Assembly (NCBI GenBank): GCA_020002185.1
Contig: CM034541.1
Coordinates: forward strand, 27,619,319 to 27,683,318
Length of the DNA: 64,000 nt
Direction: 5' to 3'
From: Paraescarpia echinospica
Taxonomy: Eukaryota; Annelida; Polychaeta; Sabellida; Siboglinidae
Positions within the stretch are counted from its first letter, which is position 1. Each line of letters starts with the position of its first letter. The translations under genes were made by a program, and so were the position numbers. Shown here in pieces: positions 12,106 to 23,250 of the stretch. A model generated the notes under the pieces. It was given only the letters and a program-made list of their open reading frames with translations. It was not told the DNA's origin and made no database searches.

Positions 12106-12274
12106 ATGGTGAGTATGGAGGACAGAGACAACAAATACGTGATGTATATGACATGCTTGAAGCATTATTTGGTGCATGGCACACATCGACCAGGACTCGG
12201 AGCAGGACTGGCAGGAGCCGACAAACGCATCAGGAATGCGATACACAAAGCGGTCAATAAATATGAAATAGACG
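12106..12274 (+). CDS. Ginger-like integrase, probable first coding exon
   Basis: An ATG at 12106 opens a 56-codon stretch ending in KAVNKYEIDG and a consensus splice donor GTGAGT at 12275. The sequence (CLKHYLVHGTHRPGL, then RIRNAIHKAVNKYEIDG) fits the N-terminal region that precedes the HHCC zinc-binding domain in Gypsy/Ginger-type integrase genes, where a Y-x-(I/L/V)-x-DG-(V/L)-L motif is usual. A second in-frame ATG lies at 12115. The next exon, carrying the remainder before QRIIIDVDERRRIL, was not located between 12275 and 15513. Assigning this exon to the downstream integrase is an inference from order, strand, phase and the YEIDG motif. Confidence 0.5.
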
Positions 12275-15200
12275 GTGAGTAAAATGTTAGCGATCCATAG
12301 TCCTAACTAGTAATCAACTGACGCAGTACAAGTAAACTTACTCTTAATTTGTTTCTCATTAAATACAACAACACGTTTCCCGAAAGGACGACGCTATTCG
12401 CACAGCTGCTCCGCATATGATTATGCTTGTGAGAATAAAACCTAGTGATTTTATTGTGTCAACAAAAGCAGAACATACTTTCACAAGATATCTGTATTCA
12501 GCTCTCTATTCTCAAATTCTTTGAACGTCGTGCAAACAAACGTCACCAAATAGACCAAAACAGAAAATCTCTCAAGAGACGCCTACTGCCCAAAATCGGG
12601 CATCCTATCTGCTGTGTAAGTGCGTGTCACATGGTTGTTATACAAGATCAGACACTGTATTAGTAAATGTTTTGTTAAATTATTTGATTTGTTTTATCCC
12701 CTGTTGAGCTGACAAAAATGCGGTACACTTAGTCGAAGAAACATTGACTCAGAAGTCCAGGCCAACTCCTTTGCTGCAAAGTCAATGAAATGTATTTTTT
12801 CCCCGAAAAAGGTATGCTATGAAACAACTGTTTGTTACTTCTTATTCTTCACAATAGTGTGGTGACCTCTGTACAAGGTCATTTAATTATCTTCACATTT
12901 GTGTAGTGACCTCTATACAGAGGAATATCCCACAGTAAGCACATATGTGGGTCTAATTTAAAATAAAGTTGATAACAACAATATATTATGAAGTATATAT
13001 ATTATTAGCTTTGATTAATTGACTCAATGGCCTAATGTCTGAAATGGTTAACTGTTTTTTCCTATATAATTTTCAGTGTTATTCGAGCAGAACAATGTTA
13101 GGGCATCAAGAAACTGGCAAACTATATTCCAAATGACGGTTTACCCATTTGATAATTAAATAATAACAATTGTTAGACCCAATTTAGCAGTAAACCTAAA
13201 TTGTCTCTTCTACTACAAAAGTATTGATTTATGGCATAATTAGTAACCACCATTGGACTGTCGACTGGTTCTTCGCGTCCTTCTAAAGGCTTGTTTTGTG
13301 CCTGGAGATATGATAAAGGTGGCAAATACTATGTATGGAATGTATTATTTTATGTAGTGTTTGTTTATTATACTTATTTCATGTTGTACGTTTTAGAGGG
13401 TGATCAGTACACAAAGTTGAAACACTTGTACAATGTCTGAACAAGAAAAACAGCCGACTCCTCCAATGTTGACAGCATGCAACAAAAACAGACCTTACAA
13501 AGACACATTGTTTGATCGTAACTTTCTGGACACATGCTGCATCTGCACAATAAAAGAACTCGGTTATTGAGAATTGTGTTTTGTAATTGTGAAAAATAAA
13601 TGTACAGATGATTTTTTAATAACGGAAAGGAAGTACAGTGAACTCCACATAACTCGAACTCGCTTAAGTCAATTTTCATTTAAGTCGACTCTTTCCTCAA
13701 CCCTGGCTGTCTTTGTATCTCGGATGGTATAAAATAATTTGCATACGTCTACTTCTCTAAAGTCCAAGTCGACGCGATTTCCCTGCACGGTCATATTTCT
13801 TTCATTCGGTTAACTCAAATTTATTAAATCTTTACTATCAAACATTGATATTCTGTCCGCAGGTATAGATATAAAACGCTATTATCGTATTGGTAAAGTG
13901 ATTTTTGTAAGGATTTAGTTACTATTTCTCTCACTCAGAATGTTTTGATTTTACAAACTGATATTTCAGTGTCTGTTGGAATTAGTGCTCAGAACACTTA
14001 TTAATTTGTTTCCACATTATTTCTGATATCAGTCACTAATGCTGTTTGACCACACCGGGCAATGTCTAGGCCAAGAGAGATGTTGCCATAAAGTCTTTCA
14101 AAGAGAATCAGCTTGCCTTTTGGAGTAATTGATTAACTTTCTAAACAAAAATTGTTTGTAATTAATGGTAGATGCTAATGTCTCGGTTTTAGTTGTTGGT
14201 TCGATTCCAACTGGTATTGCACTTTGTGCAAAATTACCCCTGGCATGGGCTTATTGACCGAAACTTTGCATCTCCTCTTGTAATTATATTGATGTTGAAT
14301 TGGAAATGCTCACCAAACAGTTATTATTTTCAACATTTAATTAATTGACTTTGACTAATTATTTCTGGGGCTGTGGAAATTATGCATGATAATTGATTAC
14401 ATTAATAAATATTTGCCCTGGAAATTACAACACAATGAGTCAAATCCCTTATTTTAAAATAATGGCTTATTTTTAATATATTTTAATAAACTTATGCTGG
14501 GCAAAATTTTAAAATAAAGGCATTGGACAAGGTCCTGCAAGGGCACTTTCCCTAAAAATGAATGTACAGTATATACACATCCATTGACTTAGATTATAAA
14601 ATGATCTTCAATTCACCAAAACTTAGATAAGATAAGAAATGTCTACAAGTGTTAATGTAAAGTGTATATGTCAAGAGCTGTTCTGGAATTTAAGTAAATA
14701 AATGTAAGTTTCAAAATCATATAACTAAATTGCAGGGTTGGTTTTCTGCCGAGCAGAAAGTTATTTCTGCCGTGCCCATGGCAGAAATAGGGTAGAAAGG
14801 GGGGCTTTTGTCCGGGGGTAGCATTTGCCCGGAGGTGCTTTTGTCCAACTACTTGCGTTCATGCATAAATTTTGTTGTGCCCGCCCATGTGTGCAGGACT
14901 TGTCACCTGACCACACATGGACGGCAGCATTCCTTTTTTGTGCACTCTTTCTCCTATCTCTGCTCTCTCAGTCCATGTGCACCCTAGTTTTATTACCAGC
15001 CTAGAAGTCGGCTGGTAATTATAATTAATTATCACCTGGTCATCTTGTGGTCAATGGAAAGTTTTGTTTTGAAGCCCCTGGTCACTGTTGTATCTAACTA
15101 ACCAGGCTAGCTGCTAGAGCTTGCTAGTGTTTCAGTGTTTGGGTGAGCTGATAAGACACATTTGCTTGCTGTCTGTGTCTTAATAACTTGTTGAGGCTGG

Positions 15201-15513
15201 CACCACAAGATGACATTGTAATGGTGTAAGAAGAAAATAGAAATGTTGACATTGATAACACAGGTAGAAAGTATTTCTGCCGCATGGTTTCTTCCATGAG
15301 GGCAAAAACATGCTAACCCTGCTAAATTGTTATGGTAGAAACAAGTATCTTGAGCACTGAATTGGATGATGCTTGAAATGAGAGGTAAACAATGGCCTAG
15401 TTAATTTACTTTCTTAAATAACGTTACAACTGTAAAATAATAGTACTCTTGCTATAAGTACCGACATTTACAAATAAAGCTTATGTGACTTAATAAATAT
15501 TTCTAGATACTGG
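12275..15513. other. Intron-like spacer of the Ginger-like locus
   Basis: AT-rich, largely gene-free. Two minor signals are visible. At 13636 a CAGTGAACTCCACATAACTC terminus resembles one end of a pogo/Tigger-type MITE, with no partner found. At about 14160-14300 a SINE-like tRNA B box is visible. Imperfect palindromes with TTTCTGCC occur at 14755-14800 and 15265-15300. The expected exon between 12274 and the exon at 15965 was not recognised. Confidence 0.4.
14160..14300 (+). repeat. Possible tRNA-derived SINE fragment
   Basis: A perfect B-box match, GGTTCGATTCC, lies at about 14200-14210, preceded by tRNA-like sequence and followed by GCACTTTGTGCAAAATTACC. The A box is weak and neither end nor a tail is clear. 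This could be a SINE head or chance. Confidence 0.35.
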
Positions 15514-15516
15514 AGC

Positions 15517-15964
15517 ATATGTGTACAAACCACCTCACACCAACATATGTGTACAAACCACCCCACACCAACATATGTGTACAAACCACCCCACACCAAC
15601 ATATGTGTACAAACCACCCCACACCAACATATGTGTACAAACCACCTCACACCAACATATGTGTACAAACCACCCCACACCAACATATGTGTACAAACCA
15701 CCCCACACCAACATATGTGTACAAATCACCTCACACCAACATATGTGTACAAACCACCTCACACCAACATATGTGTACAAACCACCCCACACCAACATGT
15801 GTACAAACCACCTCACACCAACATATGTGTACAAACCACCCCACACCAACATATGTGTACAAACCACCCCACACCAACATATGTGTACAAACCACCTCAC
15901 ACCAACATATGTGTACAAACCACCCCACACCAACATATGTGTACAAACCACCCCACACCAACAT
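15517..15964 (+). repeat. 28-bp minisatellite, about 16 copies
   Basis: Tandem array of a 28-base unit beginning CATATGTGTACAAACCACC, varying mainly at one C/T position (CCCC versus CCTC). One unit near 15796 lacks two bases. Because 28 is not a multiple of 3 and the unit has few stops, long spurious frames run through it on both strands. The array ends directly against the integrase exon (QRIIIDVDERRRIL), so it may have expanded into the intron-exon junction and destroyed the acceptor. Confidence 0.95.
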
Positions 15965-16582
15965 ACGTCAGCGCATCATCATTGACGTGGATGAAAGGAG
16001 AAGAATCCTGTGGCAGATGCACTCGGCACCACATGCCGGTCACAGTGGCATCAATGCCACTGTAGGTAAGATCATGCTGGTCACAGTGGCATCAATGCCA
16101 CTGTAGGTAAGATCATGCTGGTCACAGTGGCATCAATGCCACTGTAGGTAAGATCATGCTGGTCACAGTGGCATCAATGCCACTGTAGATCAAGCTGGTA
16201 AGATCATCATGCTGGTCACAGTGGCATCAATGCCACTGTAGGTAAGATCATGCTGGTCACAGTGGCATCAATGCCACTGTAGGTAAGATCATGCTGGTCA
16301 CAGTGGCATCAATGCCACTGTAGATAAGATCAAGCTGGTCACAGTGGCATCAATGCCACTGTAGGTAAGATCATGCTGGTCACAGTGGCATCAATGCCAC
16401 TGTAGGTAAGATCATGCTGGTCAGTGGCATCAATGCCACTGTAGGTAAGATCATGCTGGCCACAGTGGCATCAATGCCACTGTAGGTAAGATCATGCTGG
16501 TCACAGTGGCATCAATGCCACTGTAGATAAGATCACCCAGCGCTTCTACTGGAAGGGTTTGAAAGATGATGACAAGACATAT
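15965..16582 (+). pseudogene. Ginger-like integrase, HHCC zinc-finger exon with internal tandem expansion
   Basis: The exon reads QRIIIDVDERRRILWQMH, then HAGHSGINATVGKI: the two His of the HHCC N-terminal domain of Gypsy-type integrases. After the last repeat it resumes with ITQRFYWKGLKDDDKTY and ends at a donor GTAAGT (16583). Between these ends the segment coding for GHSGINATVGKI has been amplified to 12 copies of a roughly 41-base unit. The first and last copies are offset by 461 bases, which is not a multiple of 3, so the expansion breaks the frame. The two matching Cys are in the next exon (RCDACQW). Role by family: binds zinc and helps position DNA ends in the integrase or transposase complex. 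Confidence 0.75.
16032..16526 (+). repeat. 41-bp tandem repeat of the integrase exon, 12 copies
   Basis: Unit CATGCTGGTCACAGTGGCAT plus CAATGCCACTGTAGGTAAGA plus T. Each unit holds a perfect 10-bp palindrome (ACAGTGGCAT, 2-base loop, ATGCCACTGT) and a consensus splice donor AG|GTAAGA. Copies differ by small changes: GATAAGATCAAGCTG in some, a short insertion near 16195, and a 2-base loss near 16420. Confidence 0.95.
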
Positions 16583-16908
16583 GTAAGTGGCCTTCACATT
16601 GACAGTACTACTTCATACACTGTAATCCATTTATGAAGCAAACTGGTCGTTTTAATGTTGCAAGTTTAACAAACTAGATGTCTGATATTGTTTATATATA
16701 ATCAGTGTTACCTATTGTGTGTTTTGCATTGAATTTCAGTACTCAAGCCATAAATTAACAATCAAACATTTAGATACACTATATTTGTCAGAAATTCATT
16801 TAAACAAAATAATTGTAATGAATTTGAATTGTTATAGCTTTTAGCTACAAAAAATTATTTATTCTCATATAAGCACGTTGTATTTACTTGTTATTTCTCA
16901 TCTTTCAG

Positions 16909-17020
16909 ATTGCCAGATGTGATGCATGTCAATGGTATGAGAAGCTCAAGACAATGGCTCCAAAGCTAACACCAATAAAGATTGTTGAACCAATGCATAT
17001 GGTTGGGATGGACCTTATAG
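16909..17020 (+). CDS. Ginger-like integrase, CxxC exon
   Basis: Bounded by an acceptor (TTCTCATCTTTCAG ending at 16908) and a donor (GTAGAT at 17021). It encodes IARCDACQWYEKLK and ends MHMVGMDLIG. The C-x2-C completes the zinc-binding HHCC domain, and the M(D)LIG block leads into the catalytic core with the next exon. The exon ends in phase 1 and the following exon supplies GC, giving an uninterrupted GPLPETRTGMKYV. This agreement of phase is strong evidence for a real spliced gene. Confidence 0.75.
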
Positions 17021-17463
17021 GTAGATAATTTACCGAAATGTTGTTTACGTATACAAATATGTACATATAGTTGATATGGCAAAACTTGGATACATAATCT
17101 GTAAATTAATATTCTAATGTTGGGGCTATGTAAATATATCTCCTTCCAGGCGCCAGGGCCCCAGTCACACATTTCTGTGTTCATTCGCTTTCTTGGAACA
17201 ATGACATCTGAACTACTGATTGGTGATGTATTAAAATCACAGTAGTAGTTATTTAATTAAAAATTTGCTGTTGCACTCATCAGAGAAACGTGGAAACTGT
17301 ACAGGGAACTTTAGCAGTTCTCCAGATGCCACCACTGTGGATGAATTTAAAATCAAAGTACTGAAATGGTGCTAACTGCTGGCCGCGGTTTGTTGCACCA
17401 TGCATGGGTGTAGGCCTTGGTTTGTTGCGCCATGCACTGTTAACTTGGGTTATTTGTCTGTAG

Positions 17464-17562
17464 GCCCATTACCAGAGACTCGGACTGGAATGAAGTATGT
17501 TCTGACCCTGACGGATAACTTCACGAAATATGTGGAACTGTTTCCATTAAGACAGAAGTCGG
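17464..17562 (+). CDS. Ginger-like integrase, first catalytic-Asp exon
   Basis: Follows an acceptor (TTATTTGTCTGTAG ending 17463). It encodes PLPETRTGMKYVLTLTDNFT then KYVELFPLRQKS. The Asp of LTLTDNFTKYVE is the first residue of the DDE catalytic triad of retroviral-type integrases. The donor is weak (GG|GTCTGT at 17563). The next recognised exon has an incompatible phase, so one short exon, normally covering the sequence up to the conserved (Y/F)-x-R-(Y/F)-G, is missing or too degraded to see between 17563 and 18083. Confidence 0.75.
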
Positions 17563-18083
17563 GTCTGTGTGTGGCACATGGGCCGAACAGTTACACCTAC
17601 AGGCATGTAGTTTATTGAATGTTCAGTTATATTTCAGCAAAATCAAATTGCTTCCCAGGCAAGTGTAACTTGTGGAAGTAATAATTATTCTCAATATAAA
17701 AGTAAAGCTAGATTAACTGGAATAAACAACTACATTGAAAAAGTAACACATCATAGTCATTAAAATGTCACATCTTCTAACAACAAGGTGTTCCATAGGT
17801 TGTATGGAACATATGAGATTTTAGTTATGCTTTGCATGTTGCCTTGGAGTGTACACCTCTGTTTAGATTACATAAGTGGCATGCTCGAAAAAATAATTGT
17901 CACTCATCATTGTTTCAATCCATATTACAGAAAGGGCCAACTTTAGCCAGTAATACACTTCCACTAAATCAATGGTTAACTAGCTTTAATTCCATCATAT
18001 GTTTCCTCTTTTATTTTTGTTAAGTAAAAAATCATAATATTTGTATATACCAAAACTTTTTATGTGGTTAAGTTGTTTTACAG

Positions 18084-18294
18084 ATATGGTGCACCCACAA
18101 AACTGCTCTCAGACCAAGGTCAGGAATTTGTCAATCAGTTGAACATTGATTTGGCGAAGAGGTTTGACATTAAACGCATGATTACAGCTGCATGTCACCC
18201 ACAGACTATCGGTTTGGATGAAAGGTACTACCAGTACACCAGATGTAAAGTTAAAATAATGTTGTTCAACCACTACAATAAATGGTCATAGACT
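18084..18294 (+). pseudogene. Ginger-like integrase, second-Asp and Glu exon
   Basis: The acceptor TTGTTTTACAG ends at 18083. The exon encodes YGAPTKLLSDQGQEFVNQL, then HPQTIGLDERYYQYT and FNHYNKWS. SDQGQEF holds the second catalytic Asp and GLDER the Glu. The usual HPQTNG is HPQTIG here, but the DDE residues themselves are retained. An in-frame TAG at 18289-18291 precedes a possible donor (GTAAGT at 18295). No downstream exons (GPY/F or chromodomain region) were recognised before the right inverted repeat. Confidence 0.7.
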
Positions 18295-19212
18295 GTAAGT
18301 TGCCAATTAAAATTAGTAATCACAATTTTACTACTAAAAATGTGGAAAACTGAAAATTTTCTATGCATGTTCTCTTTTTTACTAAAACTCCTTACAAAAA
18401 ATAATTTGTGATATACATGTTGACGAATGCATGATGATAGAATTTTTATGTGGTCCATTTAGAAGCATTATTACATTACAGAAATGGCATGCAGTATTGC
18501 ACATAATAATTATAAACAAATTGAAAATAAGACGATCATGATGTAATTAAAATAAATGTAATTAGTATAATTCAAGTTACTTTAATAACATGCTTAGGAA
18601 TTTACCTAGAGGAAACCGGTCACTACATATTGTAATTCATTTGTATGTGAACCAGTGGCACCCCTTGTAAGCGTTATATATATATATATATATATATAAA
18701 TTAAAGCCACTTTTATCACACAATGTGCTGTGCCGTAATGTGTGCAAATAGTTATCCATCAAATAAAGGATAAACATAATTTTTTTTATATAAGAAGGCA
18801 ATCACAATAAGTAGGCGCACTCTATTTTTATTTATTAAAACAAACAATTAATTATGTTGATTAATTTACCACCATTTCAAGAAGAAAGTATTTCGTATGC
18901 ACAAAAGAATAGCACGACACCGCGGCTGTGCAAATAGACAGTGCCGTGCGCCGCATATAACGATAGCCTCGATAGTAGTTATACCCTCGATTACAGATCA
19001 TGAACAACAAAAAGAGCGCTATAAATCACACAATATGTTTGTGTGCGTGAAAATAATCATGCAAGTTATTCAATTTTATTTGTAATATGTATACTAACAA
19101 TTATACTAGAAAACATTTCGTATTACTAACGCACACCACTTTAGTAACAACGCGGAATCCTGGCACGCACCTACTCTGGGCCCACTAACGTCGCGGGCCG
19201 AAAGTAGGCGGT
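18295..19212. other. 3' part of the Ginger-like locus, no exon recognised
   Basis: AT-rich, with a (TA)n run at about 18677-18698. A 62-codon frame at 18897-19085 has no recognisable similarity. A partial extra copy of the inverted-repeat sequence (GAATCCTGGCAC) lies at 19155-19166, in direct orientation to the one at 19213. Confidence 0.4.
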
Positions 19213-19244
19213 GAATCCTGGCACAGGTGAATCGGGGCCCGTGA
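19213..19244 (-). repeat. Right arm of the inverted repeat flanking the Ginger-like locus
   Basis: Pairs with 11910-11941 (30 of 32 positions complementary). See the left arm for the case for and against terminal inverted repeats. Confidence 0.55.
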
Positions 19245-19863
19245 CACCCGCATCCGTACGCGTCTCCGTACATATGAAATCCTAGCTACATGACGTCACG
19301 GAAAACATTTCGCAATTATGTTTTTATTTTGTCTGGCCTCTCACTGAACACTTCATGTCATGACATCGAAAGATGGGTTTGTTGATTTTTTTGGGATTAC
19401 GTTCTCAATTTGTTTTGCCTCGGAAAAAAAACCAATGACAATGTGTCCACATGTTTTGTTGAACATTTTCACGAAAAAATACGATATGTTATTGTTATTA
19501 TTAAAATGTTTCCCAATTTTACTCCTAAGTACCAACTGGAATGGTTATCACCCACGTTGAAACAACTAACAGTTCAATGTTGATGGCTAAGCCCCCTCTC
19601 AATATTGGGGGGCTACAGTTTTTTTGATAATACATTTCATTATTTGATTCATATTTTCATGTAGGGGAACGGCGTGCAAAACGGGCCCCTCAAGTGAGAT
19701 TTGTCATCAACTTGACTTTTTTTATTCTAATAAATTGTTCTCTACGGAATCATCTTCTCCACTTATCTGACTACGTCTGTGCTAAAATTTAGCGTATTTC
19801 TGTTAAAATACTGTAGCTACGGGATGTTTCAGAACACCACCCGAATTTTGACTTGCTAAAAAG

Positions 19864-20892
19864 GTGCGCCCAAAACGAGCTCCCTGCACATCCATTTGCG
19901 TATACAGCCTGAAAGACCACAGAAACATTTTTATTCTAAGTTATTCATATTTTTATCTTGATCTTTTGAACAGCCGAAAGAACATTTTAAGTCCTTACTT
20001 TACCATGATATTTGTTTACTTTTTTAATCTACTGATGTTTACACAGCATTATTATCTTAATTTGTTTATTTTTATATTTAAATTTGTTTAATTTTTACTA
20101 TTTATATTTTAGTTTTATGTGAAGCGCTATGAATGTTATGCATATAGCACTATATAAAATAAAGATTATTATTTGTATTATTTAGCCATCATCACTTTTT
20201 TTTGAAAACACATTGTGCGTGTTCGGACCCTGGCCAATCATGGTGTGCCCATGGCGCATATTAGTCACATTTGATCCTTTCTTCCACGTCCTTACTGTCC
20301 GAAAACAGTTGGTGCATTATTGTTTCTGCATCCAGTTGTCTCGCTTGCTTTCGAAGCTACGATACACCGCAGTGGCATGGCGAACGGTCTCTTCCTTCCC
20401 CGTGTAATTCCACTCGTGTTGGTTTGAGGCTCCTTCCGCGTTGTAGGATTTTTGTTACATTTGGTCCTCAATTGAAGTTGACGTTTGTATGGCCCGGGCG
20501 TGGTGGTGCATGACTTCTCAGTTACTCGACTTTCACTCTGTTGACTGATCTCCATCCGGTATAGGTACTACACCCGCTACGGGGTTTATTATCATGGTTG
20601 GGTGATACATGCAACTTGACAATATATTACACTACTTGATAATATAATATGTATCCATACAGAGCTCATATTGACGTTATATATTTATAAAATGTATTAG
20701 TAATAATATCGTTTTGCTTAATAATTTTATTATTATTATTGTATAACTGGGTAATATGTAATATCCCATGTAAAATAATGTAATACCATAAAACCTTACA
20801 AATGCAGGTGTGTGTATTGTATCAACAACATATCGAGGATAGCAAACTCTTGTTAGCATAGCGAACAACACAGGGGCCCGTTTTGGACGCAC
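19864..20892. mobile_element. Possible non-autonomous element with short inverted ends
   Basis: GTGCGCCCAAAACGAGC at 19864 and, on the minus strand, GTGCGTCCAAAACGGGC from 20892 are inverted relative to each other (17 of the first 20 positions match). A related sequence, CAAAACGGGCCCCT, occurs at about 19678-19691. The 1.03 kb between contains an L2 3' tail and unidentified sequence. No target-site duplication was seen, so this is tentative. Confidence 0.35.
19930..20184 (+). mobile_element. L2-like LINE 3' end fragment
   Basis: AT-rich 3' UTR-type sequence ending in GTGAAGCGCTATGAATG, GCACTATATAAAATAAAG and a TTATTATT tail. The same GCGCTATATAAATA-like end with a TTA tail marks the other L2-like copies. 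No coding part remains, so it is a severely 5'-truncated insertion. Confidence 0.6.
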
Positions 20893-21365
20893 ATCACAGC
20901 ATCGGGTTAATTATCAATTTGAATACAAACTCTCCATGTTTTTAACATATATATATATATATTATATGTATTTACGTTTGGCTTATGCATACCACAGTTT
21001 CCGTTGTTTTCAATGCGCACAAAAAGGAAATATGATGTTTTGAAAATAGTGCTAACATTTTAAGAAGAGTGTGAAAAACAATGTTTTTGAGCTCACCTCT
21101 TTGAATGTGCGTGTCTCACTTCCGACCAATGTTCACCAGGGCCCATTTATGAGTTACCTAGCAGTGCGAGAACCCTGCATCACCCACACGTATGTGGCTA
21201 GAGTATCGTCGAGCTTGGGTGGGCCGTCGCAAGTAGCGGGTGATGTAGCGCTGGCCTGGGTCTATTGCTTATTTTGTGAAATTTAGACATATTAGAAGAC
21301 CCTATGTCGGTATGCCTATAGCTTTGTGGGCGTATATTACTTTAGGCAGGCATGGAGAGGAGCTT
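20893..21365. other. No recognisable gene
   Basis: Contains a (TA)n run near 20948-20966 and no credible coding frame. The 71-codon frame at 21071-21286 is not recognised. Confidence 0.4.
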
Positions 21366-23250
21366 TCAAGATAAGTCCAGTGATTGTTTGCTAACTAGCT
21401 GTTGTTTGCATTTGTTCCATGATTTGATGGTGCTTGGAAAGAATGAGTGCTTGTATGCGTCGATGCGGGTGAATGTTTGGAAGTAGCGATATGCGTTGCC
21501 TCCGTTACGAGTTGAAGCGGCGGTGAGTGAAGTCGTTGATATGTCCACTAACTTGTTCGGGGTTATGTTCTAGTTAGACTTCCTGTCCGTTGCACGAAGA
21601 AAAATGCAGTGTATTTTTGAGAAATGATTTTTTTTTAAATTCACATGCTGTGACATAAGTGCATTTGAGTAGGGAGATTTTCTTGTGTGATTGCAGAAGG
21701 TGTTGACTGTAAAATGGTGGATTTCTAGATGATTTGAATAAGCGGAAGGATATTTGGCAGCAATTTGCCTGTGTGACCTGTTTGCGGAGTAATTCTTGCC
21801 GGCATTTGTAAATATTGACGGGTGTCACACATAAAATCTATCGGCATGTCAATGAGATGATGATAACAGCAGGTGAGAAGTTTAAGACATTTTATAGGTC
21901 ACGTTTTCTTATAATCAGACAAAACGTTAACATGGTCGCCTATGGGAAAACCAACAGTGGGCTGACCCCGTTCCTGATGCGGTAGAGCATTATGAGCTTG
22001 CCTACTCGCAAGGGTCTCCCATTTCAGACTTTCGATCATAGTTGTCACACTGCTGCGTCGACGGTAGTCGCTCTTCACGAAGCGAGCAGCTTGTCGTTGT
22101 ACATTTTCTACGGTCTTGATGTTCTTCTCTGTGGATGGATATTCCACGATGGGTCTAACGAACGTCTGACAGCATAATGCTTTGATGGCTTGTGGGCATC
22201 TGGTGATGTTCCGCTGTAGGAAAGCTCTGGTGTTGTTAGCCTTCTTTGTCACGTTGTTGATGTGTTCGCTCCATGTTAGTGTCCTGTCGATGGTTACTCC
22301 AAGGTACTAACAATTCTCTTCTTCCTTCTGTTGGTAATTCGGATAACTTCGCACTTGTCCGGATTAGAGGGCAGTCTTGTGGTGACGTGGTTGGATAGTA
22401 CGTTTTGGCAGTTGGGAGTTAGCAACGCCCACAGCGTTTCCACAGGTGTGTCTGGATTGTGTTGGGTTCGCATTTCATCAGCAAATTTTGCTAGCTCTTC
22501 TAGAATCTGCTCGGTGTCTGCTTTTCTCCAGATGTGGATCTTCCTCTGGATAGGTCTTTGTCTTTTTGGTAATATGTCCGAAGTTACAGACAGCTACATC
22601 GTGATTGCTGTTCCCTGGTACGGGTTCGCATCTGTTGACGAGGGATGGCCTGTTCGTGAGGAAGACATATAAGGATGTTGTCAAGTCTTGTCGGGAAAGT
22701 GACCATTTGAGATTGAATGTGTCGAGGAAGAGTTCGTTTATCTGTTTTGTGTACTGGTGTTTCGATACTGTGTTTGTTTTCCAATCGATATCCGGGAGGT
22801 CTGTGTCCCCTGCAATCCATAGGGGGCTGTTTGGAAATTTCCTGGCTATGTTGGATATGGCGTCACACATAGAGGTTGAGTAGTCAGTGTTATTATCTGT
22901 GGGTCTGTAGATAGATTCCAAGTACTATGAGAGGAGTGTGTGCAGTCTGGATTTTCACAGCAACCATCTCACACGGTGTCATTGTCGATATCTGTTCAGC
23001 AACCAATCCAGTCTTGATGGCAATCATGACGCCACCGCGGCTATCTGCTCGGTCTTTCCTGAAAGGGAGGTCATATCCGGGCGGCATGAATTCACTGCTA
23101 TTGATAACGGGCTTCAACCAAGTTTCACATGCAACTATGACGTCAGGTTTTGCGTTGTCTATCATGAAGTGAAATTCTAGTTTCTTTGCGCAGATTGACT
23201 GCGTATTGACGTTAAGTAGGCTGATGCTGTTGTCAAGATCCGCCAGATGA
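21366..23250 (-). pseudogene. Jockey/CR1-like LINE with the polymerase core deleted
   Basis: Minus strand. The endonuclease is at 23240-22480: VIVACETWLKP, GYDLPFRKDRADSRGGV, then GDTDLPDIDW where GDFN is expected, and SNHDVAV where SDHD is expected. Two catalytic-site motifs are therefore damaged. The linker (FADEMRTQHNPDTPVETLWA) is joined near 22365 directly to thumb sequence (NPDKCEVIRITN). The fingers and palm, including the (Y/F)ADD box, are absent. 22252-21899 keeps NVTKKANNTRAFLQRNI and VENVQRQAARFV. 21548-21366 keeps the C-terminal HSFFPSTIKSWN block. The region is non-autonomous and dead. The endonuclease occupies two frames that meet at about 22900-22920. Confidence 0.85.

Noticed and set aside
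15519..16106. 195-codon ORF of YKPPHTNICVQTT-type repeats
   Set aside because: Product of the 28-bp minisatellite. Only its last part (from about 15965) is integrase sequence.
20213..20555. Possible gene on either strand
   Set aside because: Overlapping frames of 60-87 codons on both strands with no recognisable motif and no splice support.
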